Shown here one piece after another: positions 43,870 to 53,268 of a DNA stretch of 64,000 nucleotides. Position numbers and translations under genes: made by a program. Every line of letters begins with the position of its first letter. Within the stretch, counting starts at the first letter, position 1. A model generated the notes under the pieces. That model made no database searches and was not told the origin of the DNA. It worked only from the letters and a program-made list of their open reading frames with translations. Location: positions 62,001 to 126,000 of the forward strand of contig JAEYZM010000012.1 in assembly GCA_023427985.1 (NCBI GenBank), in the 5' to 3' direction. The stretch comes from Bacteroidota bacterium (GTDB lineage Bacteria > Bacteroidota > Bacteroidia > Sphingobacteriales > Sphingobacteriaceae).

Positions 43870-44427
43870 ATGAAAAAGACCTTAAATAAATCGGAGCAAA
43901 TTGCATTAATAGAACAATTGAGAACACGTTTCCAAGCGAATATGCATCGGCATAAAAATATGGAATGGGAAAAGATTGAAAAAAAATTATTGAGCATGCC
44001 CGAAAAATTATGGTCAATTCATTTGATGGAAAGCACGGCTGGTGAACCAGATGTAATTGATTACGACAAAAAAACGGACACATATTTAATTGTTGACTGT
44101 TCAGCAGAGAGTCCTAAAGATAGACGGAGCTTATGTTATGATGAGGCGGCATTGAATTCAAGAAAAGAAAACAAACCTAGCGGATCTGCTATGAAAGTTG
44201 CAGAACAGATGGGTGTAGAATTATTGGATGAAGAGCAATACTTCTTATTGCAAAGTAAAGGCGATTTCGATTTAAAAACATCGAGCTGGTTGAAAACTTC
44301 TGAGGAATTAAGAAAATTAGGCGGTGCAATTTTTGGCGATAAGCGGTACAAGCGCACATTTATTTATCATAACGGTGCTGAATCGTATTACGCTGCTCGT
44401 GGCTTTAGAACATTTATTAAAATCTAA
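43870..44427 (+). CDS. DUF4256 domain-containing protein
   Basis: A 185-residue soluble protein. LWSIHLMESTAGEPDVIDYD, FVDCSAESPKDRRSL-like VDCSAESPKDRRSLCYDEAA and the C-terminal AESYYAARGFRTFIKI match the DUF4256 family. No function is known. The stop codon overlaps the ATG of the DUF1801 gene (TAATG), so the two are translationally coupled. Confidence 0.82.
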   Translation: MKKTLNKSEQIALIEQLRTRFQANMHRHKNMEWEKIEKKLLSMPEKLWSIHLMESTAGEPDVIDYDKKTDTYLIVDCSAESPKDRRSLCYDEAALNSRKENKPSGSAMKVAEQMGVELLDEEQYFLLQSKGDFDLKTSSWLKTSEELRKLGGAIFGDKRYKRTFIYHNGAESYYAARGFRTFIKI

Positions 44428-44819
44428 TGATAGCAGCAGAAATATTAGCGTATAACAAATCCTTGAATGCATCAGATGCAATCATCGCCGACAAACTTGC
44501 AATTATTATTGATGCACATTTAAAATCTACAGAACATAAAATCTGGCATCGACATCCGGTTTGGTTCATTGATGGGAACCCCATTGTTGGGTATAGTAAA
44601 TTAAAAGATTCGGTACGTTTGTTATTTTGGAGCGGACAATCGTTTGATGAAGCTCAACTGAAGAATGAAGGTAGCTTTAAGGCAGCAGAGTTTAGGTATA
44701 CCGATGTATCACAAATAGTAGAAGCAGATCTCATTCGTTGGCTTGAAAAGGCTGAAAACATCCAATGGGATTATAAAAATATTGTGAAGAAAAAAGGGAA
44801 ATTAGATCGATTGAAATAA
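44427..44819 (+). CDS. DUF1801 domain-containing protein
   Basis: A 130-residue protein of the YdhG/DUF1801 type. Features are HKIWHRHPVWFIDGNPIVGY and DSVRLLFWSGQSFDEAQL, which form the family's core sheet. The fold resembles YdhG-like proteins of unknown role. It ends the DUF2490-DUF4256-DUF1801 block; about 58 nt then separate it from the next operon. Confidence 0.78.
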   Translation: MIAAEILAYNKSLNASDAIIADKLAIIIDAHLKSTEHKIWHRHPVWFIDGNPIVGYSKLKDSVRLLFWSGQSFDEAQLKNEGSFKAAEFRYTDVSQIVEADLIRWLEKAENIQWDYKNIVKKKGKLDRLK

Positions 44820-44832
44820 ATTTTAAAAATCT

Positions 44833-44861
44833 TTGTAACATTTTTTCAATTGCTGTATCTA
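44833..44861 (+). promoter_or_regulatory. Possible ECF-type promoter before the hydrolase-sigma operon
   Basis: TTGTAACATTT (44833-44843) is followed, 15 nt after the GTAACA core, by TATCTA (44856-44861). The same 11-nt TTGTAACATTT and similar spacing (to TAGAAT) occur at 46865 before the efflux unit. This looks like a shared -35/-10 pair for an alternative sigma factor. Confidence 0.4.
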
Positions 44862-44877
44862 AAGAGAAAAAAGCAAT

Positions 44878-45810
44878 ATGAAAAAGTTAATATTCATCTT
44901 CTCAGCATTTATTTTGAGCGTTACAGCATTTGCTCAAGAATTGTACATACAAACGTATGGAAACCCTAAAAACCCTTCTCTCCTATTTCTACATGGAGGT
45001 CCTGGTGCAAGCGCAATGGACTTTGAGATTACAGCAGCGGAAAGAATTGCGAATGAAGGATTCTTTGTAATTGTTTATGATAGAAGAGGTGAAGGGAGAT
45101 CGATTGATTCAATGGCTAAATTTACATTCGCTGAAGCTTATGCCGATATTTTAGCAATACAATCGAAATACAAAATAAAAAAATTGAATCTATTGGGCTA
45201 TAGTTTTGGGGGCATGTTGGCCATACAATTTGCAAATGAATACCCAAAAGCTGTAAACACTATTATATTAACAGGTGCTCCAATTTCTATTCAAAAAAGT
45301 TTTCAAAATATCCTCAATAGATCAAAAGCAATATACATCGACAAAAACGATACTGCTGGATTGAAACAGATTGATGAAGTATTAAAAATGGATAAATCAA
45401 GTATCTATTACAGCTCTTCTTGTTTTTACATGGCTATGCAAAATGGTTTCTATTCGTGTAAGAATCCGAGTGATTCTGCTACCCAGCTATTAGCGTTATT
45501 TCAAACACATGAACTTATTAAAAAATATCCTTTCAGACCAAATCCCTATGCAACGATGGGCTATTTGAAGAATGAAAACTATACCAGCTTAGAATTGCAT
45601 GAAAAATATAAATCAATACTTTCGAAGAGAATAAAAGTATATGGTATGTATGGAATGGAAGATGGATTATTTGTGGAAGAGGATATCGTCAAATTGAAAA
45701 GTGAATTGAAAAATCCAGGCGACATACTATACGTACAGAATGCTTCACACGGAGTGTTTATAGATCAGCAAAATTTGTACATTCATTATTTAAAACAATG
45801 GTTGTTGTAA
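44878..45810 (+). CDS. Exported alpha/beta hydrolase (prolyl aminopeptidase-like)
   Basis: A 310-residue hydrolase with a signal peptide (cleavage after about TAFAQ, residue 20). FLHGGPGAS (38-46) is the oxyanion-hole HGGPG of peptidase S33 relatives, GYSFGG with Ser109 the nucleophile elbow, and His291 (NASHGVFID) the catalytic His; an acid is in GMEDGLF. It likely acts in the periplasm on a peptide or ester. Its stop overlaps the ECF sigma start (TAATG), so it is the first gene of that operon. Confidence 0.85.
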   Translation: MKKLIFIFSAFILSVTAFAQELYIQTYGNPKNPSLLFLHGGPGASAMDFEITAAERIANEGFFVIVYDRRGEGRSIDSMAKFTFAEAYADILAIQSKYKIKKLNLLGYSFGGMLAIQFANEYPKAVNTIILTGAPISIQKSFQNILNRSKAIYIDKNDTAGLKQIDEVLKMDKSSIYYSSSCFYMAMQNGFYSCKNPSDSATQLLALFQTHELIKKYPFRPNPYATMGYLKNENYTSLELHEKYKSILSKRIKVYGMYGMEDGLFVEEDIVKLKSELKNPGDILYVQNASHGVFIDQQNLYIHYLKQWLL

Positions 45811-46280
45811 TGGAATTCGAAAGCATATTTGAAAAATATTGGGATAAAATCTATAGACTATGTATGGCCTATTTAAATGACCAAGACTTAGCAAAAGATT
45901 TGGCTCAGGATACGATGATCAAAATCTGGGAACAACTTCCAAAATTTCGAGAGGAATCAAACATAGGTACATGGATTTATAAAATTGCCAGTAACAATTG
46001 TTTGCGTCAGATTGAAAAATCAAAACGGTCAGAACGGGTGGAGTTCCCAGAAAATCTAATAACTGAAGAATCAAATTCTCAGTTAGAAGACAATATTAAA
46101 CTTTTGTATCAATACATTTCAGAACTAAATGAACTGGATAGAATTATAATTTCTCTAGAATTGGAAGAGTTACCACAATCTGAAATTGCAATAATTACGG
46201 GACTTTCAGAATCAAATGTGCGAGTAAAAATTCATAGAATTAAAGAACGATTAAGCAAAAAATTTAACAATGGAAAATAA
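45810..46280 (+). CDS. RNA polymerase ECF-type sigma-70 factor
   Basis: A 156-residue sigma factor. Region 2 has DLAKDLAQDTMIKIWEQL and IGTWIYKIASNNCLRQIEKS; region 4 has ELDRIIISLELEELPQSEI and GLSESNVRVKIHRIKERL, a typical ECF helix-turn-helix. A start four codons upstream exists, but ATG 45810 (MEFESIFEKYW) overlaps the hydrolase stop and fits the family better. It overlaps the putative anti-sigma gene by 11 nt. Confidence 0.92.
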   Translation: MEFESIFEKYWDKIYRLCMAYLNDQDLAKDLAQDTMIKIWEQLPKFREESNIGTWIYKIASNNCLRQIEKSKRSERVEFPENLITEESNSQLEDNIKLLYQYISELNELDRIIISLELEELPQSEIAIITGLSESNVRVKIHRIKERLSKKFNNGK

Positions 46281-46851
46281 CATCGACATAAAAAATTTAT
46301 GGGCAAAAAAGGAAGTGCCTAAAGTTGATATTTCAGACATAGTTCAACAAATTAATAAGTATCAACAGAAGGAAAAATTTAATACCATAGTAGCAAATGT
46401 ATTGCTAGGCATTACATCGGCATTCATCATTTGGGTTGGTATATATTTTAATCCTGAATTTATAAGTACGAAAATTGGAATTATATTATGTGTACTAAGT
46501 ATGTTCATCTATATATTCTATATGAATAAGAATTTAAAAATCTACAAGAAGTTGCAGGTAACAACAAGCAATAAGGAGTACTTAAATAATTTATTGGAAT
46601 TAAAGAAACATCAGCATTTTATTCAGAATAAATTAATGGGCTTATATTTTATTTTATTAAGTACAGGATTATTATTGTACTTATATGAATATACTATAAG
46701 GATGCCTTTGACATACGGAGTATTAAGTTATGTATTGACGATCTCGTGGATTGGTTTTAACTGGTTTTATATTAGAAAGAAGCAGATTAGAAAATCAAAT
46801 GATAGATTAAATAGCTTAATTGAAAAAATAGAACCTGCCATAAATAGCTAA
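46270..46851 (+). CDS. Putative membrane anti-sigma factor
   Basis: A 193-residue protein with a cytoplasmic N-terminus of about 40 residues (IDIKNLWAKKEVPKVDISD), then four membrane segments (about 43-60, 68-85, 121-138, 145-168). No zinc motif is present. Its 11-nt overlap with the ECF sigma gene and its topology resemble Bacteroidota membrane regulators that follow ECF genes, so I infer that it holds the sigma factor inactive. The family itself is not recognised with certainty. Confidence 0.62.
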   Translation: MENNIDIKNLWAKKEVPKVDISDIVQQINKYQQKEKFNTIVANVLLGITSAFIIWVGIYFNPEFISTKIGIILCVLSMFIYIFYMNKNLKIYKKLQVTTSNKEYLNNLLELKKHQHFIQNKLMGLYFILLSTGLLLYLYEYTIRMPLTYGVLSYVLTISWIGFNWFYIRKKQIRKSNDRLNSLIEKIEPAINS

Positions 46852-46864
46852 TATTTCAATGGGA

Positions 46865-46895
46865 TTGTAACATTTGTGTAAAAAACTTAGAATCG
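46865..46895 (+). promoter_or_regulatory. Possible ECF-type promoter before the efflux unit
   Basis: TTGTAACATTT (46865-46875) repeats the element at 44833. A TAGAATCG sequence (46888-46895) stands at a similar distance. It lies between the anti-sigma gene and the small exported protein. Confidence 0.4.
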
Positions 46896-46971
46896 CAGCC
46901 TTAAAAGGAATAATAAAGTTGATTTTCAAAGAATAATTCTAATTTTGCAACATAATTCCCAATTGAAAAGA

Positions 46972-47385
46972 ATGAAGCAATTTGATTTTAAATTAGTTAG
47001 ATCCCAAAAACTCTTGTTTAGGATTTTACTATTCATTCTAAGTTTTGGGATTATTAATCCTAGTAGTCAAGCCAAAAATTCATATTCAAGTACTGAGCTT
47101 GGCTATCAATTTAACAATTCCGACTTAAGAAATTCAAGCATATTAAGTGTTGGAGATTTTAATCAAACGCGTTCGTTTCCAATTGTCAATAACAACGATA
47201 ATAAAAATGAATCCGATGATGAGGAGTCAAAACATTCTATATTCACAATCAGTAATACAAATCGTATTGCTGATTGTTCTGTAGAAAAAACTCAGTTTAT
47301 TCATTTCAATAATGAAATAATAAACACCATTATCCCTCCCCTATTTTTACTCCACTGCAGTTGGAAGTCCTATATAATAGCTTAA
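46972..47385 (+). CDS. Small exported protein upstream of the RND efflux genes
   Basis: A 137-residue protein of unknown family. A hydrophobic N-terminal segment (about 15-33, LLFRILLFILSFGIINPSS) suggests a signal peptide or anchor; the mature part is polar with an acidic Asn/Asp stretch (NNNDNKNESDDEES), and it ends in a hydrophobic tail IPPLFLLHCSWKSYIIA. I chose the ATG at 46972; the frame extends to a TTG at 46945. It lies behind the TGTAACATT element and 70 nt before the efflux adaptor, so it probably belongs to the same unit. Confidence 0.5.
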   Translation: MKQFDFKLVRSQKLLFRILLFILSFGIINPSSQAKNSYSSTELGYQFNNSDLRNSSILSVGDFNQTRSFPIVNNNDNKNESDDEESKHSIFTISNTNRIADCSVEKTQFIHFNNEIINTIIPPLFLLHCSWKSYIIA

Positions 47386-47455
47386 ATAAATAAATCGACA
47401 TTCAATTCAATCCTTGAGTTGTCTTATTTATTATTTAATTATTATATAAATTCAT

Positions 47456-48538
47456 ATGAAAAGATTTTCAATCTTAGCTATTTTATACATGCTAATTATT
47501 AGTGCATGTCATAACGAAGAACATTTAAACAACGAGAAAACCAAATATCTAGTAAGTGCTGTACTAAAGGCAGATACAACTGTTTATAAAGAATACGTAT
47601 GTCAAATTAATTCCATACAACATATAGAATTAAGGGCATTAGAAAAAGGTTATTTACAAAATATTTATATTGATGAAGGCCAATTTGTAAAAAAGGGGCA
47701 AAAACTATTTCAAATCATGCCAATTCTTTACCAGGCAGAATTACAGAAAGCTGATGCAGAAGTAAAGTTTGCTGAAATTGAATATCTGAATACAAAAAAA
47801 TTAGCCGATAAAAACATAGTATCAGAAAATGAATTAGCATTATCAAAAGCCAAATTAGAAAAAGCTAAAGCAGAACAAGCGGTAGCATCGGCACACCTAA
47901 GTTTCACAGAAATTAAAGCACCATTCGACGGATATGTAGACCGATTTCATGTTCGTCTTGGAAGCTTGGTGGACGAAGGTGAATTGTTGAGCAGCATGTC
48001 GGACAACAGTAAAATGTGGGTTTATTTCAATGTTCCTGAATCGGAATATTTAGAATATCAAAATCAAAAAAACAAAAATACATTGGGCAATGTGAAACTT
48101 TTAATGGCAAACAACAAGGAGTTCAAATATCCCGGAAAAGTTGAAACCATTGAAGCCGACTTTAATAATGAGACTGGTAACATTGCCTTCAGAGCAACAT
48201 TTCCTAATCCGGATGCATTGTTAAGACATGGCGAAACAGGTAATATTCTTATGCCTACCGAATTAAAAAATGCATTGCTAATTCCACAAAAAGCAAGCTT
48301 CGAAATTCTTGATAAAAAATATGTGTACGTAATTGATAAAGAAAACCGTGTACAGTCGAGAGAAATTGAAGTAGGTCATGAATTGCCTCATATTTATGAA
48401 GTTGTTGCCGGATTAAAAGAAGGCGATAAAATCTTAATCGAAGGATTAAGAAAGGTAAAAAACAATGAAAAAATTGAGTACGATCTTGAGTCTCCAGTAA
48501 AAGTATTTAAAGAATTAAACGAATTACACGCAGAGTAA
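47456..48538 (+). CDS. RND efflux periplasmic adaptor (membrane fusion protein)
   Basis: A 360-residue HlyD-type adaptor. The N-terminus ends in a lipobox (ISAC, Cys18), so it is an inner-membrane lipoprotein. The lipoyl half-motifs (GYLQNIYIDEGQFVKKGQKL and APFDGYVDRFHVRLGSLVDE) flank a helical hairpin, followed by beta-barrel and membrane-proximal domains. It links the permease at 48563 to the outer-membrane channel at 51780. AcrA-like by length and order. Confidence 0.92.
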   Translation: MKRFSILAILYMLIISACHNEEHLNNEKTKYLVSAVLKADTTVYKEYVCQINSIQHIELRALEKGYLQNIYIDEGQFVKKGQKLFQIMPILYQAELQKADAEVKFAEIEYLNTKKLADKNIVSENELALSKAKLEKAKAEQAVASAHLSFTEIKAPFDGYVDRFHVRLGSLVDEGELLSSMSDNSKMWVYFNVPESEYLEYQNQKNKNTLGNVKLLMANNKEFKYPGKVETIEADFNNETGNIAFRATFPNPDALLRHGETGNILMPTELKNALLIPQKASFEILDKKYVYVIDKENRVQSREIEVGHELPHIYEVVAGLKEGDKILIEGLRKVKNNEKIEYDLESPVKVFKELNELHAE

Positions 48539-48562
48539 TTCAGGAACCTAAATTGAAATTTT

Positions 48563-51500
48563 ATGTTTAATAAATTTATTCAAAGACCGGTTCTTGCTAT
48601 TACGATATCGATTGCAATTATATTTTTGGGTATACTTGCCATCAATACAAGACCGGTATCGCAATTTCCTCAAATTGCGCCACCACGTGTTAATATTTTT
48701 ATCGCATATCCGGGCTCTAGTGCCGATGTGTTGGTAAAATCGACACTCATCCCATTAGAACGCGCTATCAACGGAGTGCAAGGAATGCAGTATATCATTT
48801 CTGATGCTACCAGTGCGGGTGAAGCAACCATACAAATTATTTTTGAGCCCGGTACTGACCCCAATGCGGCAGTAGTGAACGTAAAAACTCGTGTAGACCA
48901 AGTGATGAATAATTTACCTCCCTTGGTACAACGCGAAGGTGTTATTATTACACCTATTCAACCTAGTATGTTGATGTATGTGAATTTATTCAGTAAGGAT
49001 AAAAATGCCGATGAAAAATTCTTATACAATTATGCCAACGTGCATATACTTCCAGAATTACAACGTATTAGCGGTATGGGTCGTGCACAAATTCTTGGAA
49101 GCAGACAATTTGCAATGCGTATTTGGTTGAAACCAGATCGTATGCGTGCATATAATATTTCTACCGAAGAAGTGATGGAAGCCATCAACGAACAAAGTGT
49201 GATTGGTAGACCCGGACGTATAGGACAGAGTTCAGGAAAAAGTGCGCAGTCCTTAGAATATGTGTTAACGTACAAAGGCCGATTCAACAAGCCAGAAGAG
49301 TACGGCGATATTATTATACGTGCAAATCCCGATGGTGAAATATTAAAACTCAAAGACATTGCGAGTGTAGAATTGGGCTCAGAATTTTTTGATATTTATT
49401 CGAACATAGACGGATATCCAGCAGCATCAATTGTTTTGAAGCAAAACATCGGCAGTAATGCAAGTAAAGTGATCGAGCAAGTGAAGGAAAAATTAGAGGA
49501 GATGAAACCTTATTTTCCTCCGGGGATGGAATATGAAATTAATTACGATGTCTCAAAATTTGTTGATGCATCTATCGAAAAGGTAATGCACACTTTAATA
49601 GAGGCATTTATTTTGGTAGCCATTGTAGTCTATATTTTTCTGGGCGATTGGCGTTCAACATTGATTCCAACTATAGCAGTTCCTGTATCGCTTATTGGTG
49701 CATTTATGTTTATGCAGATGTTTGATCTGACGATAAATCTAATCACACTTTTTGCATTGGTATTAGCCATTGGTATAGTGGTTGACAATGCAATTGTAGT
49801 GGTAGAAGCAGTACACTCAAAAATGGAAGAGAAAAACATCAGTCCGTTTGCTGCCGTGAAAGAAGTGTTGAATGAAATCAGTGGAGCCATTATTGCCATC
49901 ACCTTAATTATGACGGCCGTGTTTATTCCAGTTGCATTCATGACAGGACCAGTAGGTGTATTCTACCGACAATTTTCTATTACCATGGCAAGTTCTATTG
50001 TGATCTCTGGTATTGAAGCCTTAACCTTAACCCCTGTATTGTGTGCTATGATTTTGAAAAACAATCATGGTAAACCAAAATCAAAATCACCCGTAAATAA
50101 ATTCATCGATTGGTTCAATGCCAGATTTGAAAAACTTACAGGCAAGTATACAGGATTGCTAACACTTATTGTGAATCGTAGAACTGTAACCTATGGTATG
50201 TTAATTGCTTTTGCATTTGGAATATTTGCAATCAACAAAACCTTACCTTCTGGATTCATTCCGAACGAAGATCAAGGGATGATTTATGCAATCATACAAA
50301 CACCTCCAGGTAGTACATTAGAAAGAACTAACGATGTTGCTCGTAAACTTCAGAAAATTGCTGAAGAAGTAGAAGGCATACAATCTGTATCCTCTTTAGC
50401 AGGATATGAAATCTTAACAGAAGGTAGAGGTTCCAATGCAGGTACTTGTATCATCAATTTAAAAGACTGGTCGGAACGCAAACATTCCATTCATGAAGTG
50501 ATTGAAGAGTTAGAAGAAAAAACAAAAGATTTAGGTGCGGTCATAGAATATTTTGAACCACCAGCAGTACCGGGCTATGGTTCATCGGATGGATTCTCGT
50601 TAAGACTATTAGATAAAAGCAGTACGGTTGATTATCATGAGTTCGACAAAGTGAATGCAGAGTTCATGGAAGCTTTGAGAAAACGAAAAGAGCTAAGTGG
50701 TTTGTTTACTTTTTTCGCTGCAAATTATCCGCAATACGAATTGGTAATTGACAATCAGCGTGCCATGCAAAAAGGAGTTTCCATTGGGAAAGCTATGGAC
50801 AACCTCGACATTATGATTGGAAGTACCTACGAACAAGGATTTATTCGGTTCGGAAATTTCTTCAAAGTTTATACACAAGCAGGACCAGAATACAGAAAGT
50901 TGCCATCCGATATTTTGAATTTATTTATTCGGAATGATCACGGAGAGATGGTACCCTATTCTGCATTTATGAGTATGAGAAAAACTCAAGGGCCGAATGA
51001 GATTACACGCTTCAACCTATATACATCATCTTCGATTAGAGGCATACCAGCAAATGGTTATACCAGTGGCGATGCGATGAATGCAATTAAAGAAGTTGCA
51101 GCAAGTACTTTACCAAAAGGCTATGACATTGCATGGGAAGGATTGTCGTACGACGAAGCAAACAGAGGTAATGAAGCCATCTATATTTTTATAGTAGTCT
51201 TGGTATTCGTATACTTAGTACTAGCCGCGCAGTACGAGAGTTTCATCATTCCATTAGCTGTAGTCTTATCATTACCAGCCGGCGTTTTTGGTTCCTTCTT
51301 TTTACTAAAAGTATTGGGATTGGCGAATAATATTTACGCACAAATTGGATTGATTATGTTGGTTGGATTATTAGGAAAAAATGCTGTATTGATAGTTGAG
51401 TTCGCTGTGCAAAAGCAACAGAAAGGCAGCAGTATTTTTGAAGCCGCAGTAGAAGGTGCAAAGGTACGTTTCCGTCCTATTTTGATGACATCATTTGCAT

Positions 51501-51787
51501 TTATTGCAGGACTGATTCCACTAGTATTTGCAACAGGTCCAGGAGCGATAGGCAATAGAACCATAGGAGCATCTGCATTGGGTGGAATGTTGTTTGGTAC
51601 CATATTCGGAGTAATAGTAGTACCAGGTCTCTATTATATTTTTGGGTCGATGGCTGCAGGCAAACAACTCATTCGCGATGAAGATTCTAATCCATTGAGT
51701 GAAGATATTGTTGAAAGTTATACCGACAAATCTTTCTTGAAAAGAATCAAAAAAGTATTACTAAAAAATCAGATGAGAAATGAATAA
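48563..51787 (+). CDS. RND multidrug efflux permease (AcrB/HAE1 family)
   Basis: A 1074-residue proton-driven transporter with twelve membrane segments and two large periplasmic loops. MFNKFIQRPVLAITISIAII is the typical N-terminus; TM4 carries GIVVDNAIVVVEAV with Asp408 and Asn409 (AcrB has Asp-Asp here, while many homologues have Asp-Asn). GLLGKNAVLIVEFAVQ and RFRPILMTSFAFIAGLIPL close the second half. It exports hydrophobic compounds; the substrate is unknown. The stop overlaps the channel gene by 8 nt. Confidence 0.95.
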   Translation: MFNKFIQRPVLAITISIAIIFLGILAINTRPVSQFPQIAPPRVNIFIAYPGSSADVLVKSTLIPLERAINGVQGMQYIISDATSAGEATIQIIFEPGTDPNAAVVNVKTRVDQVMNNLPPLVQREGVIITPIQPSMLMYVNLFSKDKNADEKFLYNYANVHILPELQRISGMGRAQILGSRQFAMRIWLKPDRMRAYNISTEEVMEAINEQSVIGRPGRIGQSSGKSAQSLEYVLTYKGRFNKPEEYGDIIIRANPDGEILKLKDIASVELGSEFFDIYSNIDGYPAASIVLKQNIGSNASKVIEQVKEKLEEMKPYFPPGMEYEINYDVSKFVDASIEKVMHTLIEAFILVAIVVYIFLGDWRSTLIPTIAVPVSLIGAFMFMQMFDLTINLITLFALVLAIGIVVDNAIVVVEAVHSKMEEKNISPFAAVKEVLNEISGAIIAITLIMTAVFIPVAFMTGPVGVFYRQFSITMASSIVISGIEALTLTPVLCAMILKNNHGKPKSKSPVNKFIDWFNARFEKLTGKYTGLLTLIVNRRTVTYGMLIAFAFGIFAINKTLPSGFIPNEDQGMIYAIIQTPPGSTLERTNDVARKLQKIAEEVEGIQSVSSLAGYEILTEGRGSNAGTCIINLKDWSERKHSIHEVIEELEEKTKDLGAVIEYFEPPAVPGYGSSDGFSLRLLDKSSTVDYHEFDKVNAEFMEALRKRKELSGLFTFFAANYPQYELVIDNQRAMQKGVSIGKAMDNLDIMIGSTYEQGFIRFGNFFKVYTQAGPEYRKLPSDILNLFIRNDHGEMVPYSAFMSMRKTQGPNEITRFNLYTSSSIRGIPANGYTSGDAMNAIKEVAASTLPKGYDIAWEGLSYDEANRGNEAIYIFIVVLVFVYLVLAAQYESFIIPLAVVLSLPAGVFGSFFLLKVLGLANNIYAQIGLIMLVGLLGKNAVLIVEFAVQKQQKGSSIFEAAVEGAKVRFRPILMTSFAFIAGLIPLVFATGPGAIGNRTIGASALGGMLFGTIFGVIVVPGLYYIFGSMAAGKQLIRDEDSNPLSEDIVESYTDKSFLKRIKKVLLKNQMRNE

Positions 51788-53207
51788 GATAAAAATATAT
51801 TTAAGATTTTTTTCATTCGTGATAATAGCTATACTTAGTAGTTGTGGCACTAAAGACATTAGTACTAAGTTAAATAAAATTGAACTTCCTAATCAATATA
51901 GCACTACATCGGACAGTTTGAAAAACATCATGAATTGGAAAGATTATTTCAACGATGAAAATTTAATTACATTAATTGATTCAGCATTGAAGAATAATCA
52001 AGAATTAAATGTTTTACTTCAAGAAATTGAAATTAATAAAAACGAAGTCAAGGCAAGGAAAGGAGAATATCTTCCATTTGTAAATTTTGGTGCCAAGGCC
52101 GATGTTGACAAGGCTGGGAGGTTTACGCGAATTGGAGCGTTAGAACATGAAATAGATTTAAAACCTGGGAAAGAATTTCCAGAACCAATGAGCAATCAAG
52201 CCGTAGGACTATATTCTACTTTGGAGATAGACGTATGGAAAAAATTACGTAATGCAAAAAAGTCGGCCATGATGAATTACCTAGCGAGTGTCGATGGAAA
52301 AAATTTCATGCAAAGCAAGCTGGTTGCTGAAATTGCGCAAACTTATTACGAATTAATTGCATTAGACAATCAATTAGAAATTTTAGAAAAGAATATTGAA
52401 ATACAAACGAATGCTTTAGAGGTCGTGAAATTACAAAAAGCGGCATCGGGTGTAAACCAATTGGCAGTAAATAGATTTGAAGCTCAATTGTTAAATACTA
52501 AAGGAAAGCAATTTGAGATCAATCAAAAAATTATTGAAAAAGAAAACCGAATGAAATTTTTAGTGGGTAATGTGGATATAAAAATTGCACGAAGGAAAAT
52601 GGATTATTCCACTTTCAATCTACTTAAATTATCGGCAGGTATCCCTATTCAGCTACTTGAGAATCGATTAGATGTTCGTAAAGCGGAATATGAATTAGCT
52701 GCAGCGAAATTAAATGTAAAAGTAGCGAGGTCTAATTTTTACCCAAGCATCGGCCTAAAAGCTGGCCTGGGTTATGAAGCATTCAAACCTAGTTATATAT
52801 TACATCCTGAGTCGATGATGTATGGATTGGGGGCCGACTTATTTGCACCCTTACTTAACAGGAATGCAATTAAAGCTATGTATAGAAATGCAAATGCTGA
52901 ACAAGTAAAAGCGCTATTGAATTATAACCAAACATTAATAAATGCATATCTAGAAGTAAGTACGAACATGCAAAAGATAAGCAATTATGCATCGAGCATC
53001 GATTTAAAAAGTAAGGAGGTGAAATTATTAATTGAATCGATTGACATTTCAAATAATTTATTCAATTCGGCAAGAGCAGATTATATGGAAGTTTTGTTAA
53101 CACAAAGAGAAGCGCTAGAATCTAAAATGGAACTGATAGAAATGAAATCGAATCAAGTTAACGCTGCCATCACTATGTATCAAGCTTTGGGAGGAGGATG
53201 GAAATAA
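51780..53207 (+). CDS. RND efflux outer-membrane lipoprotein (NodT/TolC family)
   Basis: A 475-residue outer-membrane factor. The lipobox ILSSC gives Cys22, typical of NodT/OprM-like channels. Two repeated outer-membrane efflux domains are visible, with NQELNVLLQEIEINKNEV in the first and ENRLDVRKAEYELAAAKLNV in the second, and it ends with ALGGGWK, the standard C-terminus. It completes the tripartite pump with the two genes before it. A terminator follows. Confidence 0.94.
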   Translation: MNKIKIYLRFFSFVIIAILSSCGTKDISTKLNKIELPNQYSTTSDSLKNIMNWKDYFNDENLITLIDSALKNNQELNVLLQEIEINKNEVKARKGEYLPFVNFGAKADVDKAGRFTRIGALEHEIDLKPGKEFPEPMSNQAVGLYSTLEIDVWKKLRNAKKSAMMNYLASVDGKNFMQSKLVAEIAQTYYELIALDNQLEILEKNIEIQTNALEVVKLQKAASGVNQLAVNRFEAQLLNTKGKQFEINQKIIEKENRMKFLVGNVDIKIARRKMDYSTFNLLKLSAGIPIQLLENRLDVRKAEYELAAAKLNVKVARSNFYPSIGLKAGLGYEAFKPSYILHPESMMYGLGADLFAPLLNRNAIKAMYRNANAEQVKALLNYNQTLINAYLEVSTNMQKISNYASSIDLKSKEVKLLIESIDISNNLFNSARADYMEVLLTQREALESKMELIEMKSNQVNAAITMYQALGGGWK

Positions 53208-53229
53208 TCTAATAATTTTTCATAATTTT

Positions 53230-53256
53230 ATAAGGATGCTCATGAGGCATCCTTAT
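53230..53256 (+). terminator. Rho-independent terminator after the efflux operon
   Basis: ATAAGGATGC (53230-53239) pairs with GCATCCTTAT (53247-53256) around TCATGAG and is followed by TTTTTT. Confidence 0.85.
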
Positions 53257-53268
53257 TTTTTTATACAT

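Noticed and set aside
46945..46971. TTG start of the small exported protein
   Set aside because: The ATG at 46972 gives a normal signal-peptide start.
53236..53268. Upstream start of the SRPBCC gene
   Set aside because: The ATG is inside the stem of the efflux operon terminator and the added residues do not fit the family.
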